Below, in pieces: positions 34,571 to 43,548 of a stretch of 64,000 nucleotides of DNA. The first letter of the stretch is position 1, and every line of letters starts with the position of its first letter. The position numbers were made by a program, and so were the translations under genes. Below the pieces are notes generated by a model, which had not been told where the DNA came from, made no database searches, and worked only from the letters and a program-made list of their open reading frames with translations. The stretch is from Paragemmobacter amnigenus (GTDB lineage Bacteria; Pseudomonadota; Alphaproteobacteria; Rhodobacterales; Rhodobacteraceae), in NCBI RefSeq assembly GCF_009908265.2, contig NZ_JAAATX020000010.1, positions 62,001 to 126,000 on the forward strand. The letters run 5' to 3'.

Positions 34571-35449
34571 ATGACAAACTCCGCCCCCGATGCCCCGCAA
34601 ACGCCCTCGGACTCGCCGCTTGCCGCAAGATTGCGCGCGGTGCAGGGCGATCTGACCAGATCCGAGGCGATGATTGCCCAGTGGCTCATGCTGAACGAGG
34701 CGGGGCTTGCCATGGAAACCGGCGCCTCCATCGCGGCACGGACCGGCGTTTCCGAAATCACCGTCAGCCGTTTCCTGCGCCGTCTGGGCTTTCGCGGCAT
34801 GGCCGACCTCAAGGCCGAGATCGGCTCGCCCGCGGCAAGCCTGCACATCCACGCCGCCGAACGCTACATGCGCCTGCTGGATGGCGAGTTGGGAACGCTC
34901 CTGCGGCGCGATGCCGATGCCATCCTCGGCCTTGGCGCCCAGATCGCGCGCCCCGAATGGGACTCTGCCATCGCCATCCTCGACCGCGCGGACGAGGTGT
35001 TCGTCACCGGGTTCCAGACCGTCCGCGGTCTGGCCGAGGATTTCACCCGCCGTCTGGGCATCGTGCGCGGCTCGGTCCGCTTTGTCGCCGCGCATGACGG
35101 CGGGCTTGTGGAATGGGTGCCGTCACAGCGCCGCGCCGACGAGGCGCGCGCGCTGATCCTCGTCGACATGGTCCCCTATGCGCGCGAGGCCGAGGTGGTG
35201 GTCCGCACCGCCCGCCGTCTGGGGATCGAGGTCGTGGTCATCACGGACGAACTCAACACATGGGCCCAGCATCACACGCCCTATGTGTTCCACGCCGCCA
35301 CCAAGGTGGGCGCCTTTCTGGAAAGCACCGGCCCGCTTGCCACGCTCCTCAACCTTGTCACCCACGCCGTCGCGGCCCGCGACCCGGACAAGGCGCAACG
35401 CCGCGTCGGATCATGGCCCGCCGTCCTGCGCGATCTGGGGCTCTACTGA
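34571..35449 (+). CDS. MurR/RpiR family transcriptional regulator
   Basis: A 292-residue regulator. The N-terminal HTH_6 domain is in LTRSEAMIAQWLMLNEAGLA followed by ASIAARTGVSEITVSRFLRR. The C-terminal SIS-type domain includes VFVTGFQTVRGLAEDFTRRL and ALILVDMVPYAREAEVVVRT. Such domains bind sugar phosphates, but members control other catabolic genes too. The ATG at 34571 starts the domain; the frame is open far upstream only because it shadows the potD-like gene. It probably controls the divergent transporter-peptidase operon. Confidence 0.87.
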   Translation: MTNSAPDAPQTPSDSPLAARLRAVQGDLTRSEAMIAQWLMLNEAGLAMETGASIAARTGVSEITVSRFLRRLGFRGMADLKAEIGSPAASLHIHAAERYMRLLDGELGTLLRRDADAILGLGAQIARPEWDSAIAILDRADEVFVTGFQTVRGLAEDFTRRLGIVRGSVRFVAAHDGGLVEWVPSQRRADEARALILVDMVPYAREAEVVVRTARRLGIEVVVITDELNTWAQHHTPYVFHAATKVGAFLESTGPLATLLNLVTHAVAARDPDKAQRRVGSWPAVLRDLGLY

Positions 35450-35455
35450 TCCGCC

Positions 35456-35665
35456 TCAGCGGATTTCGTCCACCGGACGCAGCGGGTGGATCGAGCCGCG
35501 CGGCCCCTGCCCGATATCGGCCAGATCCCGCGTCGACAACCCGACCAGACCGTCCTGCACCCCGCCGCGCCGCTGCGCCCCTGCGGGACGCAACACCCCG
35601 GCCAAGGCACGGATCATCCCCGCGATCAGGGGCATCCCGGGGCGGTCACTCTCGATATTCGACAT
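35456..35665 (-). CDS. Small DUF1127-like protein
   Basis: A 69-residue basic protein. The C-terminal part DGLVGLSTRDLADIGQGPRG has the LSxRxLxDIG core of DUF1127, which in several alphaproteobacteria is linked to RNA binding and phosphate or carbon metabolism. The N-terminus has MSNIESDRPGMPLIAGMIRA. The gene is isolated: it converges on the RpiR gene with six bases between stops. Confidence 0.6.
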   Translation of the reverse strand: MSNIESDRPGMPLIAGMIRALAGVLRPAGAQRRGGVQDGLVGLSTRDLADIGQGPRGSIHPLRPVDEIR

Positions 35666-35745
35666 GGGTCTTTCGTCCTGCGGTCTGGCGTGCCGCGCCC
35701 CTTCGCGCTTATGCCGCAACCGCACAATGCGGCGAAGTGCCCGAC

Positions 35746-36684
35746 CTACCCCGCCGCCAGAACCGCCGCCGCCAAGGCGGACCCGCTGGCCCAGCCATCC
35801 TCGGCCGTCGGGCCAAGGCACCAGTCCCCGCCCAGAAACAGCCGCCCCCCGCTGCCGGTCAGACAGGCCGCGCCCGCCGCAACCTCGGTCAGGGCAAAGC
35901 GCCAGCGATGCGCCACGGCATGGACCGCCTCCTCGGGCCTGCGCCCGATCCGCGCGCAAAGCATCGGCAAAAGCCGCCGCGCCACCGTCTCCATTTCCTC
36001 TTCCAGATGCGCGCGGCTCAGCCCCGCATCCGCCTGCGCGACAAGGCAGTCCACCCCGCCCCCGCCGCGCCCCGGCTTGCGGCTGTCCATGACGATGCGG
36101 TGGAACCCGTCCCCCGCCTGCACATCCCGCCCGTCCGCATCCCCCGCCGCAAAAGCCGCCATCAGCGTCAGGCAGGGGGCCATCCGCACTTCGCCCAGCG
36201 CCGCCGGCACGTCCCCTTGCAGAAGCCGCGCCGCCTGTGGCGCGGGCAGGGCCATCACCACGCGGTCGAACCGCTCTTCCCCCGCGGGCGTCACCACGGC
36301 GCATTCCCCCGCCCCTGTGCGGACAGCCGCCACCGTCACCTGACCCCGCACATCCAGCCCCGCGCCCAGATGGCGGGCCAGTCCCGACATGCCCGGCAGC
36401 CCCACGAACTCGGCCCCCGCCGCCCCCGACGGTGTCCAGCGCGTCCCGGCGCCCGCCTGCACCGCCCCGTCCAGCACCGCCGCAAAGCGCGGATCACGCG
36501 GCACCAGCCCCGTCGCGCCATGGTCGAAGGCCAGCCCGTCCCCGGCACGCCGCGTCGCCAGCCGCCCGCCCAGACCCCGCCCCTTGTCGAACACCACCGG
36601 CCGCAGCCCCGCCGCGGCCAGCTCCCGCGCACAGGTCAGCCCCGCGATGCCCGCGCCGATGACCGCAACGCGCGGCAGGCTCAC
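35746..36684 (-). CDS. Renalase-like NAD(P)/FAD-dependent oxidoreductase
   Basis: A 312-residue flavoprotein. The N-terminal dinucleotide-binding motif is VAVIGAGIAGLTCARELAAA, and VFDKGRGLGGRLATRR is a strong renalase-type feature. The C-terminal GGRLFLGGDWCLGPTAEDGW with ASGSALAAAV closes the FAD site. The start is a GTG at 36684 that overlaps the upstream FAA hydrolase stop (GTGA). As the last gene of the long operon it probably oxidises a pathway intermediate or protects the pathway from a reduced cofactor by-product; no substrate can be named. Confidence 0.8.
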   Translation of the reverse strand: MSLPRVAVIGAGIAGLTCARELAAAGLRPVVFDKGRGLGGRLATRRAGDGLAFDHGATGLVPRDPRFAAVLDGAVQAGAGTRWTPSGAAGAEFVGLPGMSGLARHLGAGLDVRGQVTVAAVRTGAGECAVVTPAGEERFDRVVMALPAPQAARLLQGDVPAALGEVRMAPCLTLMAAFAAGDADGRDVQAGDGFHRIVMDSRKPGRGGGGVDCLVAQADAGLSRAHLEEEMETVARRLLPMLCARIGRRPEEAVHAVAHRWRFALTEVAAGAACLTGSGGRLFLGGDWCLGPTAEDGWASGSALAAAVLAAG

Positions 36685-37553
36685 CGCCCGCCCCCTGCGG
36701 CCGCCTCTGCCTCCACCGGATTGGCGCAGATGCCGATCCCCTCGATCTCCACCTTCACCACCTCGCCCGCGCGCAGCCAGCGCGGCGGGGTGCGGGCATG
36801 GCCCACACCGGGCGGCGTGCCCATGGCGATCATGTCGCCCGGCTCCAGCGTGGTGAATTCCGACAGCGTGGCGATGGTGCGCGCGACCGTCCACATCATG
36901 TCGGCGGTCGTGGCGTCCTGCAGCACCTCGTCCCCCACCCGCGTGGTGATCCGCAAGCCATGCGCCCCCGCGGGCAGGTCCTCGGGCGTCACCACCACCG
37001 GCCCTACCGCCCCCGTCCGGTCGAAATTCTTGCCCGGCGTCCACTGGTGCGTCTTGCGCTGGTAGTCCCGCACCGACCCGTCATTGAAGACCGTATAGCC
37101 GAACACATGGTCCAGCGCCGCCGCCTCGGCGATATGCTTGCCGCCCCGCCCGATGATGACCATCAGTTCGGCCTCGTAATCCAGCCGCTCCGAACAGGCG
37201 GGCAGCAGCATCGGCGCCCCCGCGGGCAGCATCGAGGTCAGCGTCCGCAAAAACAGCGCCGGATAGGTCGGGATGTCATACCCGCCCTCCTTCACGTGAT
37301 CGACATAGTTCAGCCCCAGACAGATGATCTTGCCCGGCCGCTCCACCGGCAGGTCGGGGCGGATGTCCGACAGCGCGACCGTGGCCCCCGCCATCCCCTC
37401 CTGCCCGATCCGCGCCAGCAGCTCCGGCGCGCGGATCAGCGCCATCAGATCGCTTCCCACCTCCGGATGCGCCGCCGTCAGATCGCGCGCCCGCGCGCCC
37501 TCGACCGCAAACACGCCCTTCTTCTGGCCCTGCCAGCCGACCGTCAGCCTCAT
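36681..37553 (-). CDS. FAA hydrolase family protein A
   Basis: A 290-residue fumarylacetoacetate-hydrolase-fold enzyme. The C-terminal catalytic domain has IICLGLNYVDHVKEGGYDIP, the metal-binding acidic residues in LDYEAELMVIIGRGG, and VFGYTVFNDGSVRDYQRKTH with QWTPGKNFD. GDMIAMGTPPGVGHARTPP is the closing motif. Such enzymes cleave or decarboxylate acylpyruvates, typically late in aromatic degradation. It lies within the operon, 12 bases after the PanE-like gene. Confidence 0.88.
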   Translation of the reverse strand: MRLTVGWQGQKKGVFAVEGARARDLTAAHPEVGSDLMALIRAPELLARIGQEGMAGATVALSDIRPDLPVERPGKIICLGLNYVDHVKEGGYDIPTYPALFLRTLTSMLPAGAPMLLPACSERLDYEAELMVIIGRGGKHIAEAAALDHVFGYTVFNDGSVRDYQRKTHQWTPGKNFDRTGAVGPVVVTPEDLPAGAHGLRITTRVGDEVLQDATTADMMWTVARTIATLSEFTTLEPGDMIAMGTPPGVGHARTPPRWLRAGEVVKVEIEGIGICANPVEAEAAAGGGR

Positions 37554-37565
37554 CCCGCCTGCCCT

Positions 37566-38543
37566 TCAGTAAAGCCCCGCCACACGCCCGCGCAGCGCGA
37601 CCAGCGCCAGCACCGTGTCGATGGTCGGCGTGGGCGTGTCCGTGATCCGGCCCAGCTCCTGCACCGACCGCACCAGCGCGTCGATCTCCATCGGCCGCCC
37701 CGCATCCAGATCCTGCAACATCGACGTCCGGTGCGCCCCCACCGCCGCGCCGCCGTCGATCCGCCGCTCCACGTCGATGGGAAAGACCACGCCCAGCTTT
37801 TCCGCGATCACCTGCGCCTCGACCATCATCCGCCGCGCCACGTCGCGCGTGCCCGGGTCGGTGCACAGCACATCCAGCGTCGCATGGGTCAGCGCCGAGA
37901 TCGGGTTGAAGGACAGGTTCCCCCACAGCTTCACCCAGATCTCGTCGCGCAGCCGCGGCCTGACCGGCGCCTTCATCCCCGCCGCCTGCAACGCCCCCGA
38001 CAGCGCCACCGCGCGGTCCGACTTCGACCCGTCCGGTTCGCCCAGCGAAAAGCGGTTGCCCTCGATATGCCGCACCACGCCCGGTTCACTCACCTCGGCC
38101 GCCGGATAGACGACACAGCCCAGCACGCGGTCAGGGCCAAAGCCGTTCCACTGCACGTCGCCGGGGTCGACGCTGGCCAGCCGCGTGCCCTCCAGCGCGC
38201 CGCCGATCCGGTGGAAATACCACCACGGCACGCCGTTCACCCCCGACACCACCGTCGTCCCCGCCCCGATCAGCGGCTGCATCGCCCCCACCACGGGCGG
38301 CACCGAATGGGCCTTCAGCGTGACGATGACATAATCCTGCTCGCCCAGCTCTGCCGCATCGGCACTCGCCCGCACCCGCACGGTCAGCGGCTCCGCCCCC
38401 TCTTCCAGCAGCGTCAGCCCCTTGGACTGCACCGCCGCCAGATGCGGCCCCCGCGCCACGACGGACACATCCGCCCCCGCCTGCGCCAGCTTGGCCGCCA
38501 TATAGCCGCCGATGGCACCGGCCCCGAAAATGCAGATCCTCAT
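37566..38543 (-). CDS. Ketopantoate reductase-like protein (PanE/ApbA family)
   Basis: A 325-residue NADP-dependent oxidoreductase: MRICIFGAGAIGGYMAAKLA is the Rossmann loop, and VKLWGNLSFNPISALTHATL holds the catalytic Lys region typical of the family. The substrate need not be ketopantoate; this family is often used for 2-oxo acids in catabolic clusters. It lies between the acyl-CoA ligase and the FAA hydrolase genes in an accessory operon, so a catabolic role is more likely than pantothenate synthesis. Confidence 0.85.
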   Translation of the reverse strand: MRICIFGAGAIGGYMAAKLAQAGADVSVVARGPHLAAVQSKGLTLLEEGAEPLTVRVRASADAAELGEQDYVIVTLKAHSVPPVVGAMQPLIGAGTTVVSGVNGVPWWYFHRIGGALEGTRLASVDPGDVQWNGFGPDRVLGCVVYPAAEVSEPGVVRHIEGNRFSLGEPDGSKSDRAVALSGALQAAGMKAPVRPRLRDEIWVKLWGNLSFNPISALTHATLDVLCTDPGTRDVARRMMVEAQVIAEKLGVVFPIDVERRIDGGAAVGAHRTSMLQDLDAGRPMEIDALVRSVQELGRITDTPTPTIDTVLALVALRGRVAGLY

Positions 38544-38558
38544 CGCCCTACCCCAAGG

Positions 38559-40088
38559 TCACGCCGGAACGCCCAGACCCAGCTTTTCCGCCAGTCCGAT
38601 CCGTTGCAGCTTGCCCGTCGCGCCCTTGGGGATCTCGTCCAGGATGACCACCCGCCGCGGCACCTTGAAATCCGCCATCCGGCTGGCGGCGAAATCCCTG
38701 ATCTCGCGCTCGGTCGCGCTGTGCCCCTCGCGCAGGACGACGGCTGCCGCCACCTCCTCGCCCAGCTTGGGATGCGGCATGGCAAAGGCCACCACCTGCT
38801 GCACCGCCGGATGGTCCAGCAGGACGCCATCCACCTCCAGCGGGCTGATCTTCTCGCCCCCGCGGTTGATGATCTCCTTCAGCCGCCCCGTAAGGCGCAG
38901 ATAACCCTCCTCGTCCAGCGCGCCCTGATCGCCGGTGCGGAACCAGCGCCGCCCCTCCGCCTCGAAGAAGTTCTTGGCATTGGCCTCGGGGTTGCCCTCG
39001 TATCCCGGCGTCACGTTGGGGCCGGATATCACCACCTCGCCCGTCCCGTCGACCAGACGGTTCTCCACCTCATGCGCGATCCGCAACAGCGGCCCCGCCG
39101 CAATGCCCACCGACCCGGGCTTCTGCGCGCGCGGCGGCAGCGGGTTGCAGGCCATCTGGTGCGCGGCCTCGGTCATGCCATAGGCCTCGATCACCGGCGC
39201 GTTGAAGGTTTCCTGCAACTCCACCATCACCTGCGCGGGCAACGACGCCGAGGACGACCGCAGGAACCGCAGCGGATGCGCCGCGATGGTGTCGCGGTTG
39301 CGCGCGGCGCGGGCAAGGATCGCCTGATGCATGGTCGGCACGGCGGTATACCATGTGGGCTTCGCCTCGGTCATCCAGCCAAAGAATTTCAGCGCGTCGA
39401 ACCCCGGCGCGCACCACACCGCCCCGCCCGCAGCCAGCGACGCCGTGACGGCAGCGACCAGCCCGTGGATATGGAACAGCGGCATCACGTTCAGGCAGAC
39501 ATCATCCCCCGTCAGCGCCAGCGACGCCCCGATATGCCGCGCCGAGGCCGCAAGGTTCGACTGCAGAAGCGGCACGATCTTCGGCCGCGACGTCGTCCCC
39601 GATGTATGCAGGATCAGCGCGGTCGCCTCCGCCCCCGGCACCCCCGCAGGCGCAGCCTTCCCCGCAGGCCCCGCCAGCCGGAACGCCCCCGCCGGCCCCG
39701 CAGCATCCGCCACCAGCCGCAGCACCACCATCCCCAAAGGCTCCGCCGCCGCCAGCGCGGGCCCGTCATAGCCATCGGGCACGACGATGGCCTTGGCCCG
39801 CAGATCCTCCAGATAGAAGGCATATTCCTCGCGCTGGTAGGCGGGGTTCAGCGGTGCGGTCACCGCCGCCTGCGCGATGGTGACGAAGGCCGCCGCCATC
39901 TCGGGCCCGTTGGGCAGCACGATCGCCACGCGATCCGCCGCCCCCACGCCAAAGCCGCGCAACTGCGCCGCCACATCCGCCGACAGCGCCCTGAGCGTGC
40001 CGTAATCCATCCAAGTACGCACCGGTGCCCCGATGGCGCGCGCATGGGCCGTCTTGTCCGCCAGAAGGGCGGCCAGCGTGTCTGTCAT
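38559..40088 (-). CDS. AMP-dependent acyl-CoA ligase
   Basis: A 509-residue acyl/aryl-CoA synthetase of the ANL superfamily. The P-loop motif is TALILHTSGTTSRPKIVPL, the adenylate motif is EAYGMTEAAHQM, the GD motif is RWFRTGDQGALDEEGYLRLT, and the C-terminal catalytic Lys is in PKGATGKLQRIG. The start at 40088 (MTDTLAALL) was chosen over a longer frame without family sequence. Oxalyl-CoA synthetase is one similar family. In this operon it would activate the imported acid. Confidence 0.88.
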   Translation of the reverse strand: MTDTLAALLADKTAHARAIGAPVRTWMDYGTLRALSADVAAQLRGFGVGAADRVAIVLPNGPEMAAAFVTIAQAAVTAPLNPAYQREEYAFYLEDLRAKAIVVPDGYDGPALAAAEPLGMVVLRLVADAAGPAGAFRLAGPAGKAAPAGVPGAEATALILHTSGTTSRPKIVPLLQSNLAASARHIGASLALTGDDVCLNVMPLFHIHGLVAAVTASLAAGGAVWCAPGFDALKFFGWMTEAKPTWYTAVPTMHQAILARAARNRDTIAAHPLRFLRSSSASLPAQVMVELQETFNAPVIEAYGMTEAAHQMACNPLPPRAQKPGSVGIAAGPLLRIAHEVENRLVDGTGEVVISGPNVTPGYEGNPEANAKNFFEAEGRRWFRTGDQGALDEEGYLRLTGRLKEIINRGGEKISPLEVDGVLLDHPAVQQVVAFAMPHPKLGEEVAAAVVLREGHSATEREIRDFAASRMADFKVPRRVVILDEIPKGATGKLQRIGLAEKLGLGVPA

Positions 40089-40122
40089 TGCCTCTCTCCC
40101 CGAAACTCTGCCCCGTCCCGTC

Positions 40123-40875
40123 TCAGCGGGAGGCGGCGTAATAGGAAACCTTCCGTTCGAGATAGGCCAGGAACTCGGACAAGACAAAGGCCAGACCGAA
40201 AAGAACGATCAGCACCGCCCAGAACTCGGCCATCAGGAACTTGCTGGAATAAAGCTCGAACAGCGCGCCGAAGCCCACGATGGAAATCAGCAGCTGCCCG
40301 ATGATCACGCCCTTGACCGCGCGGATCACCCCGATCCGCACCCCGCCCAGGATTTCCGGCAGCGCCGCCCAGAAATAGACCTTGAAGAACGCATCCAGCG
40401 GCGATGCCCCGAAACTCCGCGCCATTTCCACCAGCGACCGGTTGATCTGCCGCACCCCCGCCCGCGCGTTCAGGATGATGATCCAGATGGCGAACAGCGC
40501 CGTTGTGATGATCACCGTCTTGGTCCCGAAGCCGAACAGCACCATCAGCACCGGCACCAGCGCCGTCAGCGGCGCCGACAGGAAGATGTTGACCCAAGGC
40601 AGCAGCAATTCGTCCAGAATCCGGCTTTTCCCCATCAGGATGCCCACCGGAATCCCGATCACGATGGCAAAGAACACCCCCGCCCAGAAGGCATAGGCCG
40701 TGGTCCACAGCGCGCCCAGAAACGCCTTGGTCGGCAGCAGGGCCACCAGCGTGACCAGCACCTCGGAAAACGGCGGGATGAAGAAGGTGAACTCCAGCCG
40801 CCCCACCACCTCCCACAACAGCGCCCACAGGATGAGCGACGACAGCGCAGGCAGCCTGTATCCCCAGACGGTCAT
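40123..40875 (-). CDS. ABC transporter permease (SsuC/TauC type), second permease
   Basis: A 250-residue permease of the nitrate/sulfonate/taurine family with about six helices. The EAA loop is EMARSFGASPLDAFFKVYFW, near IRTxxxP-type sequence, and GFGALFELYSSKFLMAEFWA closes it. It is distinct from the other permease of the same operon, so the transporter is probably a heterodimer. It is directly after the ATPase gene (six-base gap). Confidence 0.87.
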   Translation of the reverse strand: MTVWGYRLPALSSLILWALLWEVVGRLEFTFFIPPFSEVLVTLVALLPTKAFLGALWTTAYAFWAGVFFAIVIGIPVGILMGKSRILDELLLPWVNIFLSAPLTALVPVLMVLFGFGTKTVIITTALFAIWIIILNARAGVRQINRSLVEMARSFGASPLDAFFKVYFWAALPEILGGVRIGVIRAVKGVIIGQLLISIVGFGALFELYSSKFLMAEFWAVLIVLFGLAFVLSEFLAYLERKVSYYAASR

Positions 40876-40881
40876 GCCCCC

Positions 40882-41685
40882 TCACTCCACATAGCTGCGC
40901 AGCGATGCCCAGATACGGTCGACGATGTCGAGGTATTCGGGATCGCGGCGGATGTTGTCCACGCCCTTGTCGCGGAAACTCGAGGGGCGGATGATCTCGG
41001 ACACGCGGCTGGGCCGCGGCAGCAGGATGGCGATCTGGTCGGACACATAGACCGCCTCCTCGATGGAATGGGTCACGAAGATAAAGGTCTTCTTCTCGTT
41101 CTGCACCAGTTGCAGCAGGTCCTCCTGGAACTTCCGCCGCGTCTGCTCGTCCACCGCCGAAAACGGCTCGTCCAGCAGCAGCACCTGAGCATCCACCGAC
41201 AGCGCCCGCGCCAGACCGACACGCTGGCGCATGCCCCCTGACAACTGGTGCGGATATTTCTTCTCGAACCCCGCCAGACCCACCTCGCGGATGTATTTCT
41301 CGGCAATCGCCTCGCGCTCGGACTTCGCCACCCCGCGCAGCTCAAGGCCAAAGGCCACGTTGCGGATCACGCTTGCCCAGGGCAGCAGCGCGAAATCCTG
41401 GAACACGAAGGACCGGTCCGGCCCCGGTCCGGTGACGGTCTTTCCGTTCACCTCGATCTGGCCCGACGTGGCGGGCAGAAGCCCCGCGATGATCTTCAGC
41501 AGCGTGGTCTTGCCACAGCCCGACGGCCCCAGCAGCGACGTCAGCTCGCCCCGCGGAAAGTCCAGCGACAGATCCTTGAGCGCCTGCACATCGCCATAGA
41601 CCTTGGACACGTTGCGGACGGAAACGGCGATATCGGTTGCGGACACGGTCGACCGTGCATCTGGCTTAATCTGAGACATATCCAC
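40882..41685 (-). CDS. ABC transporter ATP-binding protein (SsuB/TauB type)
   Basis: A 267-residue ATPase with Walker A LLGPSGCGKTTLLKIIAGLL, Q-loop FVFQDFALLPWASV, signature HQLSGGMRQRVGLARAL and Walker B VLLLDEPFSAVDE. The start used is a GTG at 41685, with AAGGGA six bases upstream; an ATG at 41679 is possible. It overlaps the upstream permease gene by 20 bases and powers both permeases of the cluster. Confidence 0.88.
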   Translation of the reverse strand: MDMSQIKPDARSTVSATDIAVSVRNVSKVYGDVQALKDLSLDFPRGELTSLLGPSGCGKTTLLKIIAGLLPATSGQIEVNGKTVTGPGPDRSFVFQDFALLPWASVIRNVAFGLELRGVAKSEREAIAEKYIREVGLAGFEKKYPHQLSGGMRQRVGLARALSVDAQVLLLDEPFSAVDEQTRRKFQEDLLQLVQNEKKTFIFVTHSIEEAVYVSDQIAILLPRPSRVSEIIRPSSFRDKGVDNIRRDPEYLDIVDRIWASLRSYVE

Positions 41686-42427
41686 GGTTGTTCCCTTCGA
41701 AGAGGACGTTTTCCAGTTTTTCCAGCAGGTTCAGGAAGATCACCGCCAAAAGGATGATCGAGAAGATGGCGGCATACATGCTGGGATAATCGGCGATGGA
41801 CCGGCTGTAGGTGATGATGTCGCCCACGCCGGTGGGGGTGATCTTCAGTTCCGACAGGATCGCCCCGATGAAGCCCGCCGAAACGCCCAGCCGCAGGCCG
41901 GAAAAGATCACGGGCGACGCGGCGGGCAGGATGATCTTCAACAGAACGTCACTGTCCCGCGCCTGGAACGACCGCGCCATCTCCTTCAGCGACCCGGGCG
42001 TATTGCGGACCGCCGATGCGGTGTTCAGCACGATCACCGGCATCGCCATGATGCAGACGACAAAGACCTTGGAGGTCAGACCGATGCCATAGACCATCAC
42101 AAGAATGGGGATCAGCGCGGCCAGCGGCGCCGCCTGCATGACGATGAAAATGGGCGAGAACAGCCAGTCGAAGCGCGAGCTCAGCCCGATCCACAGGCCC
42201 AGCCCGATGCCGGTGATGGCCGAGATGGCAACCCCCACCACCAGCGGGCGCAACGTCTCGCCATAGGCGACGAACATCGACCCGTCAAAGATCATCCGGA
42301 ACAGCGCCAGCATCGAATCGATGAAGGTCGGAAAGGCATAGCTCACCGGAATCCGGCCCGCGATTTCCCACGCACCGAACACGATCGCGGCCGACAGCAG
42401 CTTCAGGTAAAGGGATCTGTTCTTCAT
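41666..42427 (-). CDS. ABC transporter permease (SsuC/TauC type), first permease
   Basis: A 253-residue permease, six predicted helices. MKNRSLYLKLLSAAIVFGAW starts it, and the EAA loop is EMARSFQARDSDVLLKIILP with AASPVIFSGLRLG. GDIITYSRSIADYPSMYAAI is a conserved C-terminal stretch. It follows the solute-binding protein gene with a 70-base gap carrying a strong hairpin. Its stop lies inside the ATPase gene. Confidence 0.87.
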   Translation of the reverse strand: MKNRSLYLKLLSAAIVFGAWEIAGRIPVSYAFPTFIDSMLALFRMIFDGSMFVAYGETLRPLVVGVAISAITGIGLGLWIGLSSRFDWLFSPIFIVMQAAPLAALIPILVMVYGIGLTSKVFVVCIMAMPVIVLNTASAVRNTPGSLKEMARSFQARDSDVLLKIILPAASPVIFSGLRLGVSAGFIGAILSELKITPTGVGDIITYSRSIADYPSMYAAIFSIILLAVIFLNLLEKLENVLFEGNNRGYVSD

Positions 42428-42457
42428 GGCTCCGTTCCGCCGCGGCTTCGGGAAGGG

Positions 42458-42482
42458 GCCGCCGGCGCATCGCACCGGCGGC
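42458..42482 (-). terminator. Intercistronic hairpin after the NMT1-type binding protein gene
   Basis: Perfect eight-pair stem GCCGCCGG / CCGGCGGC with a nine-base loop, in the gap between the solute-binding protein and permease genes. There is no T-run, so it is more likely an mRNA-stabilising or partial-termination structure than a full terminator. Confidence 0.5.
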
Positions 42483-42497
42483 TCGTGTCGTCGGGAC

Positions 42498-43460
42498 TTA
42501 CTTCATCGCGGCGTCAAGCGGCGCGAAGTACCAGAAGTCCTCGGGGTTCAGCGTGGCCGGATCGCCTTCCAGCTGGCCCGACAGCGCGTACCACTCAAGG
42601 TCCGCCGCCGCCGCCTCGCGTCCGCCGCCGTTCGGGTCATAAAGCCCGCCCGCGACCGCCTCGGTGTAGAACCCGTCCAGTTCGGCCAGAACCTCGGCCG
42701 GCAACTGGCCGATCGGGCCTTCGGGATCGGTCTCGCGGCTGATGATGGTCGGGTCCTTGGACATGTCCTGCCACACCGAATGCAGCGACTTGACCAGCGT
42801 GTTCACCGCCTCTTCGTTTTCCTTAATCCAGTCGAGATTGGCGAACAGCGCCTCGTCGCTGGCCTTCACCTCGAACATGGGCAGGCTGTTGAAGCGGTCC
42901 CCCGCCTCGGCGATGATCTTGTTGCGGTTGGACAGGTCAAGGATCGTCGCCTCCGCCTGACCGGCCAGCATGGCGACCACGCGCTTGTCCGACCCCGGCA
43001 CATAGGACCGCTCGCCGAAGGTGATGCCCTCGCGACTTTCGATCACGTTGGCGATGGCATCCGTGCCGCCGCCCCGCGAATGCAGCATGATCGGCACGCC
43101 GTTCAGGTCTTTCAGCGTTTCATACTGCTTCGTCGCCACCGGGAAGAACACCAGACGCGACAGCTGGAAGATGATCCGCACCGGCGCCTTGGACCGCTGC
43201 ATCGCCGAATAGGGCGTGCCGAAGGCGATATCCATGTCGCCGCTCAGCACGGCCTGGATCGCCAGTTCCTCTTCGGCAAAGGCCGTCCATTCATAGTCGA
43301 CGCCCGCCGCCTTGGCGCGGTCAAGCGCGACGAAGAACGCGGCCATCTCGTCCGACGGCGGCTCTGCCAGCGCGATACGGATGGTTTCGGCCTGTGCGGC
43401 GGACACGATCATGCTGGTCGCGAGCGCGGCACCGGCCAACTTGGCAAAAAACATCTTCAT
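42498..43460 (-). CDS. NMT1/SsuA-type ABC solute-binding protein
   Basis: A 320-residue exported protein. The signal peptide is MKMFFAKLAGAALATSMIVS with AAQA cleavage. ETIRIALAEPPSDEMAAFFV begins the mature part, and DMDIAFGTPYSAMQRSKAPV, LNGVPIMLHSRGGGTDAIAN and FANLDWIKENEEAVNTLVKS are typical of NMT1-like/SsuA-like proteins, which bind sulfonates, pyrimidines, aromatic acids and similar anions. It is the first transport gene after the GntR regulator gene on the same strand. Confidence 0.85.
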   Translation of the reverse strand: MKMFFAKLAGAALATSMIVSAAQAETIRIALAEPPSDEMAAFFVALDRAKAAGVDYEWTAFAEEELAIQAVLSGDMDIAFGTPYSAMQRSKAPVRIIFQLSRLVFFPVATKQYETLKDLNGVPIMLHSRGGGTDAIANVIESREGITFGERSYVPGSDKRVVAMLAGQAEATILDLSNRNKIIAEAGDRFNSLPMFEVKASDEALFANLDWIKENEEAVNTLVKSLHSVWQDMSKDPTIISRETDPEGPIGQLPAEVLAELDGFYTEAVAGGLYDPNGGGREAAAADLEWYALSGQLEGDPATLNPEDFWYFAPLDAAMK

Positions 43461-43548
43461 GGCTCTCCTCCCTGAGAATCCGGTCACTGTTCCTTGGTCC
43501 GGTCGGGGCTCTTGCCGTCCCCTTGCCGGTATCAGTCTCCCCTGCCCT

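Noticed and set aside
36798-40304. A 1168-codon open frame on the plus strand
   Set aside because: It lies opposite four well-identified minus-strand genes (FAA hydrolase A, PanE-like, acyl-CoA ligase). Its translation is rich in Arg, His and Pro with no domain, as expected for an antisense frame in GC-rich DNA.
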